From JAPOVO01 sp026708165 (lineage in GTDB: Bacteria > Chloroflexota > UBA11872 > VXNJ01), in the NCBI GenBank assembly GCA_965208775.1, contig OZ242360.1, positions 2,418,001-2,482,000 of the forward strand: DNA of 64,000 bases. Direction: 5' to 3'. Every line of letters starts with the position of its first letter. Position 1 is the first letter of the stretch. Below, piece after piece: positions 31,777-39,908 of the stretch. The notes below the pieces were generated by a model that had not been told where the DNA came from, did no database searches, and saw only the letters and a list, made by a program, of their open reading frames with translations. A program made the position numbers and the translations under genes.

Positions 31777-32997
31777 TTAGCGGGTGCCTTGGGCGAGCCA
31801 GCTAACTGATTCCACAAGGGCGTCGTCGTTGCCGAACGCGCCGGCCTTGGTAACGACGAGACGTTGATCGAAGGGGCCGCCGAGCAAGACCCCGCCGGCG
31901 ATGCCCGACTGCACCTCGTCCCTGATCTCGATAGCGCCGGCGTGAATACGTTCGAGACAGATCGCTCCGGTCTCACCTCCAGTGAGGACCAGACCGAGGC
32001 GGCTGAATCGCTCTTCCAACACGCAACAGACGTCGCCCAGCCAGCGGTTGAGGGCGTCGACGTCGCTCTGGCGTTGGAGGGGACGTCCGCGATGTCCCGC
32101 GAAGCCTATCCAGGTTTTGCCGGCTTGCAGATTCTCAGTTGCGTGGGCGACGGCGAGCGCGGGATTGGTTAGGTCCGAGTCCGAGGGCGAATAGACCGCG
32201 GCGCCCAATTGCCGGGCGGCGTAATCGACTTGCCGCCGGGTCACCTGAGAAAACGACCCGGCGAGCACAACGCGGTGCGCGGCTGAAGCGCCTGGCGGCG
32301 TTGGGGCGGCGGTCGCCGGAGCTTCGACGAGCCGTTCGGCCAATCCTGCCGATCCGGCGGAGAGCTTGTCCATACGGGCGAGCTTGATCGCTGCGGCTAT
32401 GGTGTTCAAGTCTGAGTCGGTCTCGGCGTCGGCGACGATGATCCTAGAGCCGTCTTCCGAGAGTTTCGTAAGCCGGGATGCAAGCTTGCCTGGTGTCGAA
32501 CGAACCGCGTCCAGCGCGACGTGACCTGCGCGCAGCGTTGACGTGCTCTCCAGGAGGGTGGGCAAATGATCTTCGGTTACCGGGGCCACGGGGTCGCGGG
32601 ACGCCTCCGTTCGCGAGACGGGCACGCCGCGAAGGAATTGAGTTCCGCCGACGGTCGAACGGCCCTGAGCCGGAAAAGCGGGCGCGATAACCATGCCACG
32701 GACTCCGGCGGCTTGCAGAACCACTTCAAGCTCGGGACCGATGTTGCCGCGTAGGGTGGAGTCTATTTTCTTGTAGACGCGAGCGCCGAGCGACACCGCG
32801 CGTTCGGCGACGTCTCGCGTTGCGGAGCGCGCCGAACCAGGATCGAGCGAACGGCTGTTCGAGCTCAGGACGAGGGCGTCGTAGTCGCCTGAAGCGCCGC
32901 CCAGGTCGAAAACGGTGGACAGCCCGGACTTGGCAAATTGAAGCCCGGTATCCATGGCGCCGGTGAAGTCATCGGCGATTACCGCCCAGTCGGCCAA
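31777..32997 (-). CDS. four-carbon acid sugar kinase family protein (DUF1537)
   Basis: ATP-dependent kinase of erythronate, threonate or similar acid sugars (OtnK/DtnK type). Seen: N-terminal VIADDFTGAMDTGLQF with the acidic substrate-binding DDFTGA motif, KKIDSTLRGNIGPELE (conserved KxDSTLRG), APAFPAQGRSTVGG, and the C-terminal nucleotide-binding LVLTGGETG. 406 residues, typical. TTG start 6 nt after the LarA-like gene, in the same orientation, so the two probably handle one hydroxy acid: isomerise, then phosphorylate. That pathway is inference. Confidence 0.88.
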   Translation of the reverse strand: MADWAVIADDFTGAMDTGLQFAKSGLSTVFDLGGASGDYDALVLSSNSRSLDPGSARSATRDVAERAVSLGARVYKKIDSTLRGNIGPELEVVLQAAGVRGMVIAPAFPAQGRSTVGGTQFLRGVPVSRTEASRDPVAPVTEDHLPTLLESTSTLRAGHVALDAVRSTPGKLASRLTKLSEDGSRIIVADAETDSDLNTIAAAIKLARMDKLSAGSAGLAERLVEAPATAAPTPPGASAAHRVVLAGSFSQVTRRQVDYAARQLGAAVYSPSDSDLTNPALAVAHATENLQAGKTWIGFAGHRGRPLQRQSDVDALNRWLGDVCCVLEERFSRLGLVLTGGETGAICLERIHAGAIEIRDEVQSGIAGGVLLGGPFDQRLVVTKAGAFGNDDALVESVSWLAQGTR

Positions 32998-33003
32998 GAG
33001 GCG

Positions 33004-34287
33004 CTAGTTGACTGGTATTGGAAGAGTGTCGGGAGCGTGAGTCATTACCGCCACCGATGCGTCTTTTCCGAGCCTTCGCCGGGCATCGCCGAGGGCGTCG
33101 TCGAGCGATCGGAACGGCTTGAAGCCGAGCGCGCGGCAATCTTCGGCAGAGATTCCGCCCGAGACGAGCGAAATGTCCGCGAACTCTCGAATCCGCGACC
33201 ACGCCACGGCGTTCGAGGCTCCCACGGGGTCGTGCACCGCGCCGGCGTCCACGAGGTCTCGTATGCGCGAGTAGGTCTGATCGGCGTAGTTGAGCACGTC
33301 GTCGTGAGTCATTGCGACACCTTCGGGGCAAGGCGCGACGACGATGATGGTTCCTCCCGGCCGCACCATCTGCGCCGCCGGAAACAGGCTCTTGTGCGCC
33401 TGCCAAAACTCGATATCGCACGGATGGCTTCCGGCGATCACGATATCGACGTTCGAGGGGGCGTCCAGGCCGTAGATGCGTTTGGATGCCTTGGTGCCGG
33501 CCCGGAATGCCGCCTTCGGATCGCCGAAAAAAGCGTCGACCATCTCGCCGCGGGCGTTGAGCGTAGTGTTGAGAATGGCGGTGAGACCGGCGCGCGCGGC
33601 GACTTCCTCCATCTCGCGGCGAACGGGACTTTCGACCATGCCGAGTATCTGCGTATCGGAGACCGCGCTGAACATGTGCGTCGACGCGGTCGTCGGCTCG
33701 CCGGAGACGCCGGGTTGAATAATCTTGGATCCGCCCGAGTAACCGGGGATGTGATGTGGGACGATTGAGCTCATCCCGATAACCACGTCGGCGTCGAGCA
33801 CTCGCTGATTGACGGATATGGGCGTTCCGTTGTCGGTCAGACCGAGGTCGGTGAGGGTAGAGGTCTGATAATCGTGGTTGCGAATTTCGAAGCGTCTGGT
33901 CAACTCTTCGCCGAAGCGCTCCAGGATTTCGGCATCGGTCATAGGCCTATGAGTTCCAGTTGCGATAAGTACCGTTATCTGGTCGTCGCTCACGCCGGCG
34001 GTGGAGAGGCTCTCGGCAACTACTCCGATCATCTCGGCTACCGGGGTTTCGCGAGTCATGTCGTCGGCGACGATCAGGTACTCGTCGCCCGGCTCACCGA
34101 GGCTTTCGAGAATAGGGGATCCAATGGGCCAGTCGATGGCCGTCCGGAGTGCGGTTTCTACCGATGGCGCGCCCGACACGTCGACCGGGGTCATGATGCC
34201 CGCGATATTGAGTCCGGCGGAGTCGAGCGAGATGACGGAATGGTCTCCGTAGGGTATTTCAATCAGATTTGGATCAGTCTCAGTCAA
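33004..34287 (-). CDS. LarA-family nickel-pincer racemase/epimerase homologue
   Basis: LarA-like enzymes racemise or epimerise alpha-hydroxy acids using a nickel-pincer nucleotide. Seen: VADDMTRETPV, IATGTHRPM, VPHHIPGYSGGSKIIQPGVSG with the Lys that would hold the cofactor, THMFS with the second His ligand, and ASHPCDIEFWQAHKS. 427 residues, normal. TTG start. The cofactor makers larB, larC and larE are not in this window, so their presence elsewhere must be checked. Substrate unknown; lactate is only one option in this family. Confidence 0.87.
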   Translation of the reverse strand: MTETDPNLIEIPYGDHSVISLDSAGLNIAGIMTPVDVSGAPSVETALRTAIDWPIGSPILESLGEPGDEYLIVADDMTRETPVAEMIGVVAESLSTAGVSDDQITVLIATGTHRPMTDAEILERFGEELTRRFEIRNHDYQTSTLTDLGLTDNGTPISVNQRVLDADVVIGMSSIVPHHIPGYSGGSKIIQPGVSGEPTTASTHMFSAVSDTQILGMVESPVRREMEEVAARAGLTAILNTTLNARGEMVDAFFGDPKAAFRAGTKASKRIYGLDAPSNVDIVIAGSHPCDIEFWQAHKSLFPAAQMVRPGGTIIVVAPCPEGVAMTHDDVLNYADQTYSRIRDLVDAGAVHDPVGASNAVAWSRIREFADISLVSGGISAEDCRALGFKPFRSLDDALGDARRRLGKDASVAVMTHAPDTLPIPVN

Positions 34288-34519
34288 AGTCGCACCCGCC
34301 GATCCGGCTCGTCTCCCAGGCGACGCGAACGGAACTTGCCGCTAAACAACTAGTCATCCGCACCGTCCGGCGCCGCATGCGCACTCCGAAACGCCAGCCA
34401 ACTTGGCTCGACTGGCAAGCGGCCGAATCAGCGCCCGGCGTCGGAGCACCTCCCGCGACATGCGGCATAACCCGGACGAGTGGGCGCAAACAATACCACG
34501 ACCCCGGTTGCGATTCAGC

Positions 34520-35296
34520 CTAAAACTCTCGCAGAAGCTCAAGCATGTGGGTTTTGAAGAGGCGGGGCGCCTCAATCATCGCCATGGCGCCCGCGGAGTC
34601 GATAGACGCGATCCTTGAGGTAGGAATCTGCGAGTGCAGGATTTCGGCCTCGGCCGCAGTGAGGGGAGCATCCTTGCCACCTCGAATGATCAGAGTTCGA
34701 GCCGTCAGTCGATTCAGAAGATCGACGGTGTTCGCATGAGCGTATTCAGTTGCGATGGCGCAAGCAGCCTGCTGGTCGGTGGCCTCAGCGATATCGAGCA
34801 ACTCCCCGAAGAGCTTTTCGCGAGGCCGCTTCACATAGTGGGAAGCGATCTCGTCGCTCAGTTCTTCACGGGTCCACTCCAGCTCGGCAAGCCGCTCGGC
34901 CTGACCGGCGGCGGCGTGGGCGTCCAACGCAAACGCGCGGCTGCCGAAGAGAACAAGCTTGAAAACAATGTGGGGGTACCGCGCGCCGAGGCTTTGCGCG
35001 ACCATGCCTCCTACCCCGCAGGCAACGACGCTGCACCGCTCGATCTTGATGCTGTGCAGGGCCTGGCGAACGCTGTCGGCCATGGCGTCGATTGTGGGTG
35101 TGGGAAGCGGTGACGATCCCCCGCAGCCGGGAAGATCGAACGCAAGCCGTCGGAACTCTATGTTTGGTAGCCCGCGCATTAGCGGTTTCCAAAGCTCCGA
35201 CGACTGAAGAAGGCCGTGCAGGAACAGGACGTTATGAACGCCGTCGCCCTGCTCCAGGTAGTTGATCGAGCAATCCCGGACATCGGCTACGGGCAT
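34520..35296 (-). CDS. alpha/beta-hydrolase fold protein lacking catalytic Ser and His
   Basis: Overall fold is that of an esterase/haloperoxidase-like hydrolase: NVLFLHGLLQSSELWKPL, LAFDLPGCGGSS, LIIRGGKDAPLTAAEAEIL. However, the nucleophile elbow G-H-S-M-G-G reads A-C-G-V-G-G, so the serine is glycine (codon 35015-35017). The final histidine of a DAGHxxxxEAP motif reads SAGAMAMIEAP, with alanine. The acid Asp is kept. ATG 35296 is preferred over 35332 because of AGGAG and family length (258 residues). It is likely a binding protein or a cysteine-shifted variant. Divergent from the oxidoreductase at 35609 with an operator-like palindrome between. Confidence 0.8.
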   Translation of the reverse strand: MPVADVRDCSINYLEQGDGVHNVLFLHGLLQSSELWKPLMRGLPNIEFRRLAFDLPGCGGSSPLPTPTIDAMADSVRQALHSIKIERCSVVACGVGGMVAQSLGARYPHIVFKLVLFGSRAFALDAHAAAGQAERLAELEWTREELSDEIASHYVKRPREKLFGELLDIAEATDQQAACAIATEYAHANTVDLLNRLTARTLIIRGGKDAPLTAAEAEILHSQIPTSRIASIDSAGAMAMIEAPRLFKTHMLELLREF

Positions 35297-35418
35297 CTTC
35301 CGGCGACTCCTATGGTTATGGCGCGCAAACATCCGGAGGACTTTGAGTTCAAGGTCTGGTTGGTCTCAAGCCCAGCAGAGAGTTTCGATGGCTTTCGAAC
35401 AATCTTCGCGAAAGACCA

Positions 35419-35446
35419 TATGCATTAACACTGACGTTAACGCATA
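35419..35446. promoter_or_regulatory. 28-bp dyad, operator candidate
   Basis: TATGC-A-TTAAC at 35419-35429 mirrors GTTAA-C-GCATA at 35436-35446 around a 6-bp centre: ten of eleven arm positions are complementary. It sits between divergent genes (hydrolase, oxidoreductase), about 80 bp upstream of an extended -10 box. It is probably a binding site for a dimeric repressor whose gene is not adjacent. Confidence 0.5.
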
Positions 35447-35521
35447 CCGTATCCGACGGCGAATTCCCGTTCCAGTCACAAGGCGGCGCGGGTTGCGGGC
35501 AACGGGAGCGGAACACCTCGT

Positions 35522-35530
35522 TGATATAAT
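35522..35530 (+). promoter_or_regulatory. extended -10 promoter of the Gfo/Idh gene
   Basis: TGATATAAT provides a TGn-extended consensus -10 with TATAAT at 35525-35530. No good -35 is at 17 bp, as is usual for extended -10 promoters. It would give a 5' UTR of about 70 nt. Confidence 0.55.
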
Positions 35531-35608
35531 CTGCGGCCTTCGACTGCCGGCCAACCGGTTCCGCGACCTGCATACGCCGGGCATACCAAAATCCCCCCGG
35601 GAGGCTTG

Positions 35609-36655
35609 ATGGCGAATCCCATTCCTTTTGCTGTTGTCGGCATGGGCGTAATCGGGAAGACTCATGCGCGAGCCGTGGTCGACGCCGAGGGAGCCGATCT
35701 TGCCGCGGTCGTCGATACGGACATTGATCGGGCGCGAGCGATCGGCGAAAAGTATGGTGCGCCGGCCTTGGGTTCGGTGGACGAGTTAATCGGAAGCGGG
35801 CTTGCGACGGCTGCGACGATCGGCGTGCCGAGCGGTACTCACGCGCAGGTGGGGATCCCGCTGGCGGAGGCCGGAATCCACCTGCTTTGCGAAAAGCCTA
35901 TCGACGTTTCGCTCGAAGCGGCCGACCATCTAATCAGCTCATGCGAGGCCAGCGGGGTAACGCTGGCTTGCATTTCTCAAAGCCGATTCGAACCGGACCT
36001 GCGCGCGGCTCGGGAGCTGGTGCAGAGCGGCCGCCTTGGAAGAACGGTGCTGGCACAGGCCGATACGAAGTGGTACAGGTCGCAGGACTACTACGACGCC
36101 GGTGGCTGGCGCGGGACGTTTGCGCAGGACGGAGGCGGCGCACTGATTAACCAGTCGATTCACGCAATCGACGCCTTGCAATGGGTGATGGGTCCGGTAG
36201 AGCGTGTTTGCGGTTTTACGACAAATCGATGGCACGAGATGGAGGCCGAGGACACCGGTGCGGCCATCCTGCAATTTAGGAGCGGGGCGCTCGGAGTGAT
36301 TCAGGGAGCAACGTCGCTGGGCAAGGCGCAGCCGAAGAGGCTGGAGTTCCACGGCGAGGCGGGGACGATAGTGCTCGAGAACGACGCGGCAATCGCCTGG
36401 GACGTCGACGACGGTTCGACGGCACCGAGCGCGGCAAGCGGGTCGGGACCGCGCAAGGGCGCCGGCGCAGACGCGCGGGACGTAGGCCATATCGGACACA
36501 TAAGACAGGTGGAAGACCTCGTTCGCGCGATTGTGGAGGGAGTCCCGCCGGAAATCACGGGCGCGGACGCGAGAGCGCCACTAGAGCTGATTCTGGCGAT
36601 CTACGAGTCTGCCAACTCCGGCGGCACGCCTGTAACGCTGCCTCTAGCGAGGTGA
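35609..36655 (+). CDS. Gfo/Idh/MocA family oxidoreductase
   Basis: NAD(P)-dependent dehydrogenase, 348 residues from ATG 35609 with GGGAGG five bases ahead (a TTG one codon earlier is possible). Seen: FAVVGMGVIGKTHARAV, VPSGTHAQVGIPLAEAGIHLLCEKPIDVS with the EKP motif, and GGWRGTFAQDGGGALINQSIHAIDALQWVMG, in which the GGG-x-N-Q-x-I-H-x-I-D motif bears the catalytic Asp/His. This second motif differs from the paralogue at 1429, so substrates are likely distinct. Probably sugar or inositol oxidation. Confidence 0.9.
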   Translation: MANPIPFAVVGMGVIGKTHARAVVDAEGADLAAVVDTDIDRARAIGEKYGAPALGSVDELIGSGLATAATIGVPSGTHAQVGIPLAEAGIHLLCEKPIDVSLEAADHLISSCEASGVTLACISQSRFEPDLRAARELVQSGRLGRTVLAQADTKWYRSQDYYDAGGWRGTFAQDGGGALINQSIHAIDALQWVMGPVERVCGFTTNRWHEMEAEDTGAAILQFRSGALGVIQGATSLGKAQPKRLEFHGEAGTIVLENDAAIAWDVDDGSTAPSAASGSGPRKGAGADARDVGHIGHIRQVEDLVRAIVEGVPPEITGADARAPLELILAIYESANSGGTPVTLPLAR

Positions 36656-36665
36656 GATCGCTTAA

Positions 36666-36956
36666 TCAACGCGAATCGTCGTCGTCTTCTCGCTTGATTG
36701 ACTCGACGAACGTGGTGACCCAAGCGGCATAACGTTCCGCCGCTGTCAGCCGGGTCATCGCGTCGGTGACGACACCGCCAATCCGCTGTTCGAGATTTGC
36801 CGCGCCTTTTGCCTGACGCCGGAGGAACATACGGGTCACCGCGGTGGACTCGACCACGCTGACGCCCGCGACTATTACGCCTACCAGGATTGCGCCGAAC
36901 AGCAGCAACAACTCAATCGCGAGTACCAGGAGAGCGATACTGGCGGCGGTCGACAC
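36666..36956 (-). CDS. single-pass membrane protein, 96 aa, unknown
   Basis: Not recognised. One long hydrophobic N-terminal segment (IALLVLAIELLLLFGAILVGVIVAGVSVV) then an amphipathic, Ala-rich helical region and an acidic end (KREDDDDSR). ATG start. It is last in a minus-strand series of small membrane-associated genes downstream of the transglutaminase-like gene, suggesting an envelope role. Confidence 0.65.
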   Translation of the reverse strand: MSTAASIALLVLAIELLLLFGAILVGVIVAGVSVVESTAVTRMFLRRQAKGAANLEQRIGGVVTDAMTRLTAAERYAAWVTTFVESIKREDDDDSR

Positions 36957-36985
36957 TAGTGAAAACTCACGTGTGACTGAGCGAC

Positions 36986-37186
36986 CTAGTTCCGGCGAGC
37001 CTCTTCAAACGACTGCTCAATCGATCGTTGAGCCTCGTCGGCGGCGGCGTCGGCCTCAACACGCGCCCTTCTGAATCTGATGCGAGCGTTTTCGAGAATA
37101 TCGGCCCCTCTCTTGGGCGCGATCACGGCGCCCGCGATGCTACCGACTACAAAACCAATCAACGCACCCAGAAATGCGTAAGGCAT
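36986..37186 (-). CDS. YtxH-like small membrane protein
   Basis: 66 residues from the ATG at 37186. Seen: a Gly/Ala-rich membrane segment AFLGALIGFVVGSIAGAVIAPKRGADI, matching the YtxH pattern of a glycine-zipper helix followed by APxxG, then a charged helix (FRRARVEADAAADEAQRSIEQSFEEA). The frame stays open upstream, but residues there do not fit. Function of the family: stress-linked, unknown mechanism. Same operon as its neighbours. Confidence 0.72.
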   Translation of the reverse strand: MPYAFLGALIGFVVGSIAGAVIAPKRGADILENARIRFRRARVEADAAADEAQRSIEQSFEEARRN

Positions 37187-37197
37187 GGGAAAACAAC

Positions 37198-37482
37198 CTA
37201 CTTTCGTCCAAAACGCAGAAACGAGGCCCTTTTTCGGGCGCGTCCCGCGGCTATTACCGTCTTTACCACAGTTCCAGTTGAAGAATTCTCGGCGGCGGAA
37301 GTAATCCCTTGTATGGAAGCCGCAGTCGATGCGGCGGACTTCAGAATGGGCTGGACTTCCCGCCTGATCACGCCGATCAGCCGCCACAGCAGAGCTGCGG
37401 TGATGATCAACACGATGACAGTTACGATCGATACGGCTGCAAGCGCGACGATTGCAATATCACGGACGTCAGCAATCTCCAA
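37198..37482 (-). CDS. DUF948-like membrane protein, 94 aa
   Basis: An N-terminal membrane helix (DIAIVALAAVSIVTVIVLIITAALLW) followed by a helical region (LIGVIRREVQPILKSAASTAASI) and a basic C-terminus (RARKRASFLRFGRK). This resembles DUF948-type proteins that often neighbour YtxH genes, as here. No enzymatic motif. Gap of 11 nt to the transglutaminase-like gene and 11 nt to the YtxH-like gene indicates co-transcription. Confidence 0.65.
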   Translation of the reverse strand: MEIADVRDIAIVALAAVSIVTVIVLIITAALLWRLIGVIRREVQPILKSAASTAASIQGITSAAENSSTGTVVKTVIAAGRARKRASFLRFGRK

Positions 37483-37493
37483 GGTTCGCGCCC

Positions 37494-39908
37494 CTAACGA
37501 GCTAGTAACTTACGCCGTCGAATGATCCTTCCCAGGAGTAGAGGCCTGAGCCTCTTCCAGGCGCGGTCAACGGAGCGCCTATCTATCGGCAATACTCCGT
37601 GATCGCTGTAAAGCGCTCGCGCGTACTGTCTTGCGATTTCAATGGGAGGGCGATCCTCTTCCAGAAAAACCCGCGTGGTCTGGGACTTTTCCGTTTGGCT
37701 TTCGCTCGAATACAAGCCTTCGGACAAGGCCTCGGCCAGTTCCAGCGGCGTTCGCGCCTCACTAGGATTGTAACCCGCCCAGCGCGCATATTTCAGCATT
37801 CGCCTATATGTTCCGCGTATCCGAGTCTTTGGACTTTGAAATCGGGTTGTGGCAAGTCCGATGAGGAAATAGAGCAGAAATCCGCCTATAAGGGTGCCGA
37901 CGATGCCGCCGACCACGATGAATACGCCCGATGCGGACCGTATGAATTCGAGGATGGGATTTTCGTTGATTTCCCCTATGGGATCGAAGTTGCCCGACGT
38001 TGATCCGAGCGCCAGGTCATCGAGCAATGCTTCGAGATCGTAGATGTCGATAAGGTCGCCGGGGTTAGCACCTCCAAGACCGCTCCCGCCTTCCTGTCGA
38101 ACGAGAGGCACCCGGTAACCGGAAGGCTCGAACGGAATCCATCCGTAGCCGGGAAAGAAGATCTCCACCCAGACGTGGGAGTCTTCGGGGCCAGCGATGA
38201 ATCTGCCGGTCTCCTCGTCAAACGTGCCGGGCACGTAGCCGGAGACAACACGGGTGGGTATGCCGTTGAGGCGGCCGAGAACGGCCATGGCCGAGGCGGT
38301 GTAGTCGGCATAGCCGCGTCTATATTCGAACAGGTATTGATCGACAACGTCGGAGCCGGGAGCGGGTTCGGGAATCTCTATCGAGAATGGATAACGCCTT
38401 AGGAAGAACTCAATACGCTGCGCCCTGTCGAAGGCGTTGTCGCCCGACGTGGCAAAACGGGCGGCCAACTCTTCAACTCGGGGGCTGACGTCGGGAAGTT
38501 GCAAGTACTTATCGATCCATGCAGGGTAGGCTGTGCCGGCATCTCGTAGTGCAGTTATCGAGGGGCCGGGGAGAGTAGATTCAACCGAATACGCGAGTCT
38601 GCGACCTACGCTACGGGTCGCCCTGATTGACGAGAAGTCGCTCACATCGTCCTTTTCGCCGCTCTGAATAAGGTATTTGCGGCTCATCGTGACGAGGTCG
38701 CCGGGAATGAAGAGCACCGACGAATTGGAGTCCAGAATCTCTATATTGGCTTTGACGGCGATGCGCGATTTGAGCTCAACGTCCTTAGTCAGCGCCTGAC
38801 CAGGGTCTCGGGTGGTTAGCGCCTTGTCGGTGTTTTCCCATCGGTCTCCGACAAACCGGTCGTAAGTCACTCCTCGCCAGTACGCCTCATGCGTCGACTG
38901 CACGATAAGCGTGGCCCGCTTGGTGAATGGGAGGACGGCTCCGACGGGTAGCTGCTGCGGACCTGAAAGCGACGACGCACCCGATGGGTTGGAGACGCCA
39001 CTGAAGAGCCGGTTAGCGGCCGCTTCGACGTTCCCCCAACCGTCGCCCATGTATGTCCAGAACGAGTCGGAGAGAGGATTGGCCCGAATTCGGGGGAAGA
39101 ATACGGCGAACAGGGTCACTACGGCCACGAGCACCAGGCTGAGCGCCGTTATGTTGATGCCGAGCTCGGCGGAGTATTCGATCTTCGCCTTCTGCCAACG
39201 ATCCGACAAGGCGAAGAGGTTGACCTGAACCATGAGCAGAAGGAGCGCGACCATGAAGATGATGAATGGCAGCCGCGTGGGGCCGACATAGGTTACGTTA
39301 ACGCCAAGACCGACGGCGGCACCGAGCGCGGCGATTGCGACACTGCGGCGGCGGTAGAGTCCCCATGCGCCGATGAACCCCATTCCCCAGGCAGCGTATG
39401 CCATCCATAGAAGGAAGATGACGTTATCGGCGCTTGCCCTGAATGAGGAGACGACATCGAACCAGTCGACGAGGCGGATGCCGAGATCGACTACAAACTC
39501 CCAACTGGTGGTCAACGCACCGATGAGCGGCTGGGGGCCGGTGGCGATTCCGGCGCGCCGGTCGCCGACCCACCCGAGAGTCTGCCTGAACATGTCGACG
39601 AAGTTCGGAACCAGGTCGGTCGGGCCGGGGAACGCCTCGGAAACGATGATGAAGGAAGAAACGGCTCCCACCACGACCCCGATGGCGATTATTACGGCGG
39701 AGTGGAGCTTGCGGTTGCAGAGCCATGCGCCGGCCGCGATTCCGAAGGCGGCAAACGGGAACATGATCCCGGTATTGGCCGCCCACCGCGCCTGGTCGAT
39801 GGAATAGACGACCGACATCACCAGCGCGATGAGCAAGATTATGGGCAGCCAGCCCTGCGCTGGTCGGGCGAGACCGGTGCGAGTAAGGGCTCTGGCCGCG
39901 ATGGTCAT
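37494..39908 (-). CDS. TgpA-like membrane transglutaminase-domain protein, catalytic Cys missing
   Basis: An 804-residue envelope protein: about six N-terminal membrane helices (to about residue 220), an extracytoplasmic part with a transglutaminase-core domain (about 500-620), a C-terminal helix (VFIVVGGIVGTLIGGFLLYFLIGL) and a DUF4129-like tail. In active relatives the core reads RRGxCxxYAxA; here it is RRGYADYTASA with Ala (codon 38307-38309). The His is retained (DSHVWVEIFFPGYGW) and the Asp position reads FEPS. It is probably a non-catalytic scaffold. Overlaps the DUF58 gene by 4 nt, the standard DUF58-TgpA arrangement, but no MoxR ATPase gene is adjacent. Confidence 0.84.
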   Translation of the reverse strand: MTIAARALTRTGLARPAQGWLPIILLIALVMSVVYSIDQARWAANTGIMFPFAAFGIAAGAWLCNRKLHSAVIIAIGVVVGAVSSFIIVSEAFPGPTDLVPNFVDMFRQTLGWVGDRRAGIATGPQPLIGALTTSWEFVVDLGIRLVDWFDVVSSFRASADNVIFLLWMAYAAWGMGFIGAWGLYRRRSVAIAALGAAVGLGVNVTYVGPTRLPFIIFMVALLLLMVQVNLFALSDRWQKAKIEYSAELGINITALSLVLVAVVTLFAVFFPRIRANPLSDSFWTYMGDGWGNVEAAANRLFSGVSNPSGASSLSGPQQLPVGAVLPFTKRATLIVQSTHEAYWRGVTYDRFVGDRWENTDKALTTRDPGQALTKDVELKSRIAVKANIEILDSNSSVLFIPGDLVTMSRKYLIQSGEKDDVSDFSSIRATRSVGRRLAYSVESTLPGPSITALRDAGTAYPAWIDKYLQLPDVSPRVEELAARFATSGDNAFDRAQRIEFFLRRYPFSIEIPEPAPGSDVVDQYLFEYRRGYADYTASAMAVLGRLNGIPTRVVSGYVPGTFDEETGRFIAGPEDSHVWVEIFFPGYGWIPFEPSGYRVPLVRQEGGSGLGGANPGDLIDIYDLEALLDDLALGSTSGNFDPIGEINENPILEFIRSASGVFIVVGGIVGTLIGGFLLYFLIGLATTRFQSPKTRIRGTYRRMLKYARWAGYNPSEARTPLELAEALSEGLYSSESQTEKSQTTRVFLEEDRPPIEIARQYARALYSDHGVLPIDRRSVDRAWKRLRPLLLGRIIRRRKLLAR

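Noticed and set aside
34288..34519. Small genes in the LarA/hydrolase gap
   Set aside because: Short frames exist on both strands but none has a convincing ribosome site or family pattern.
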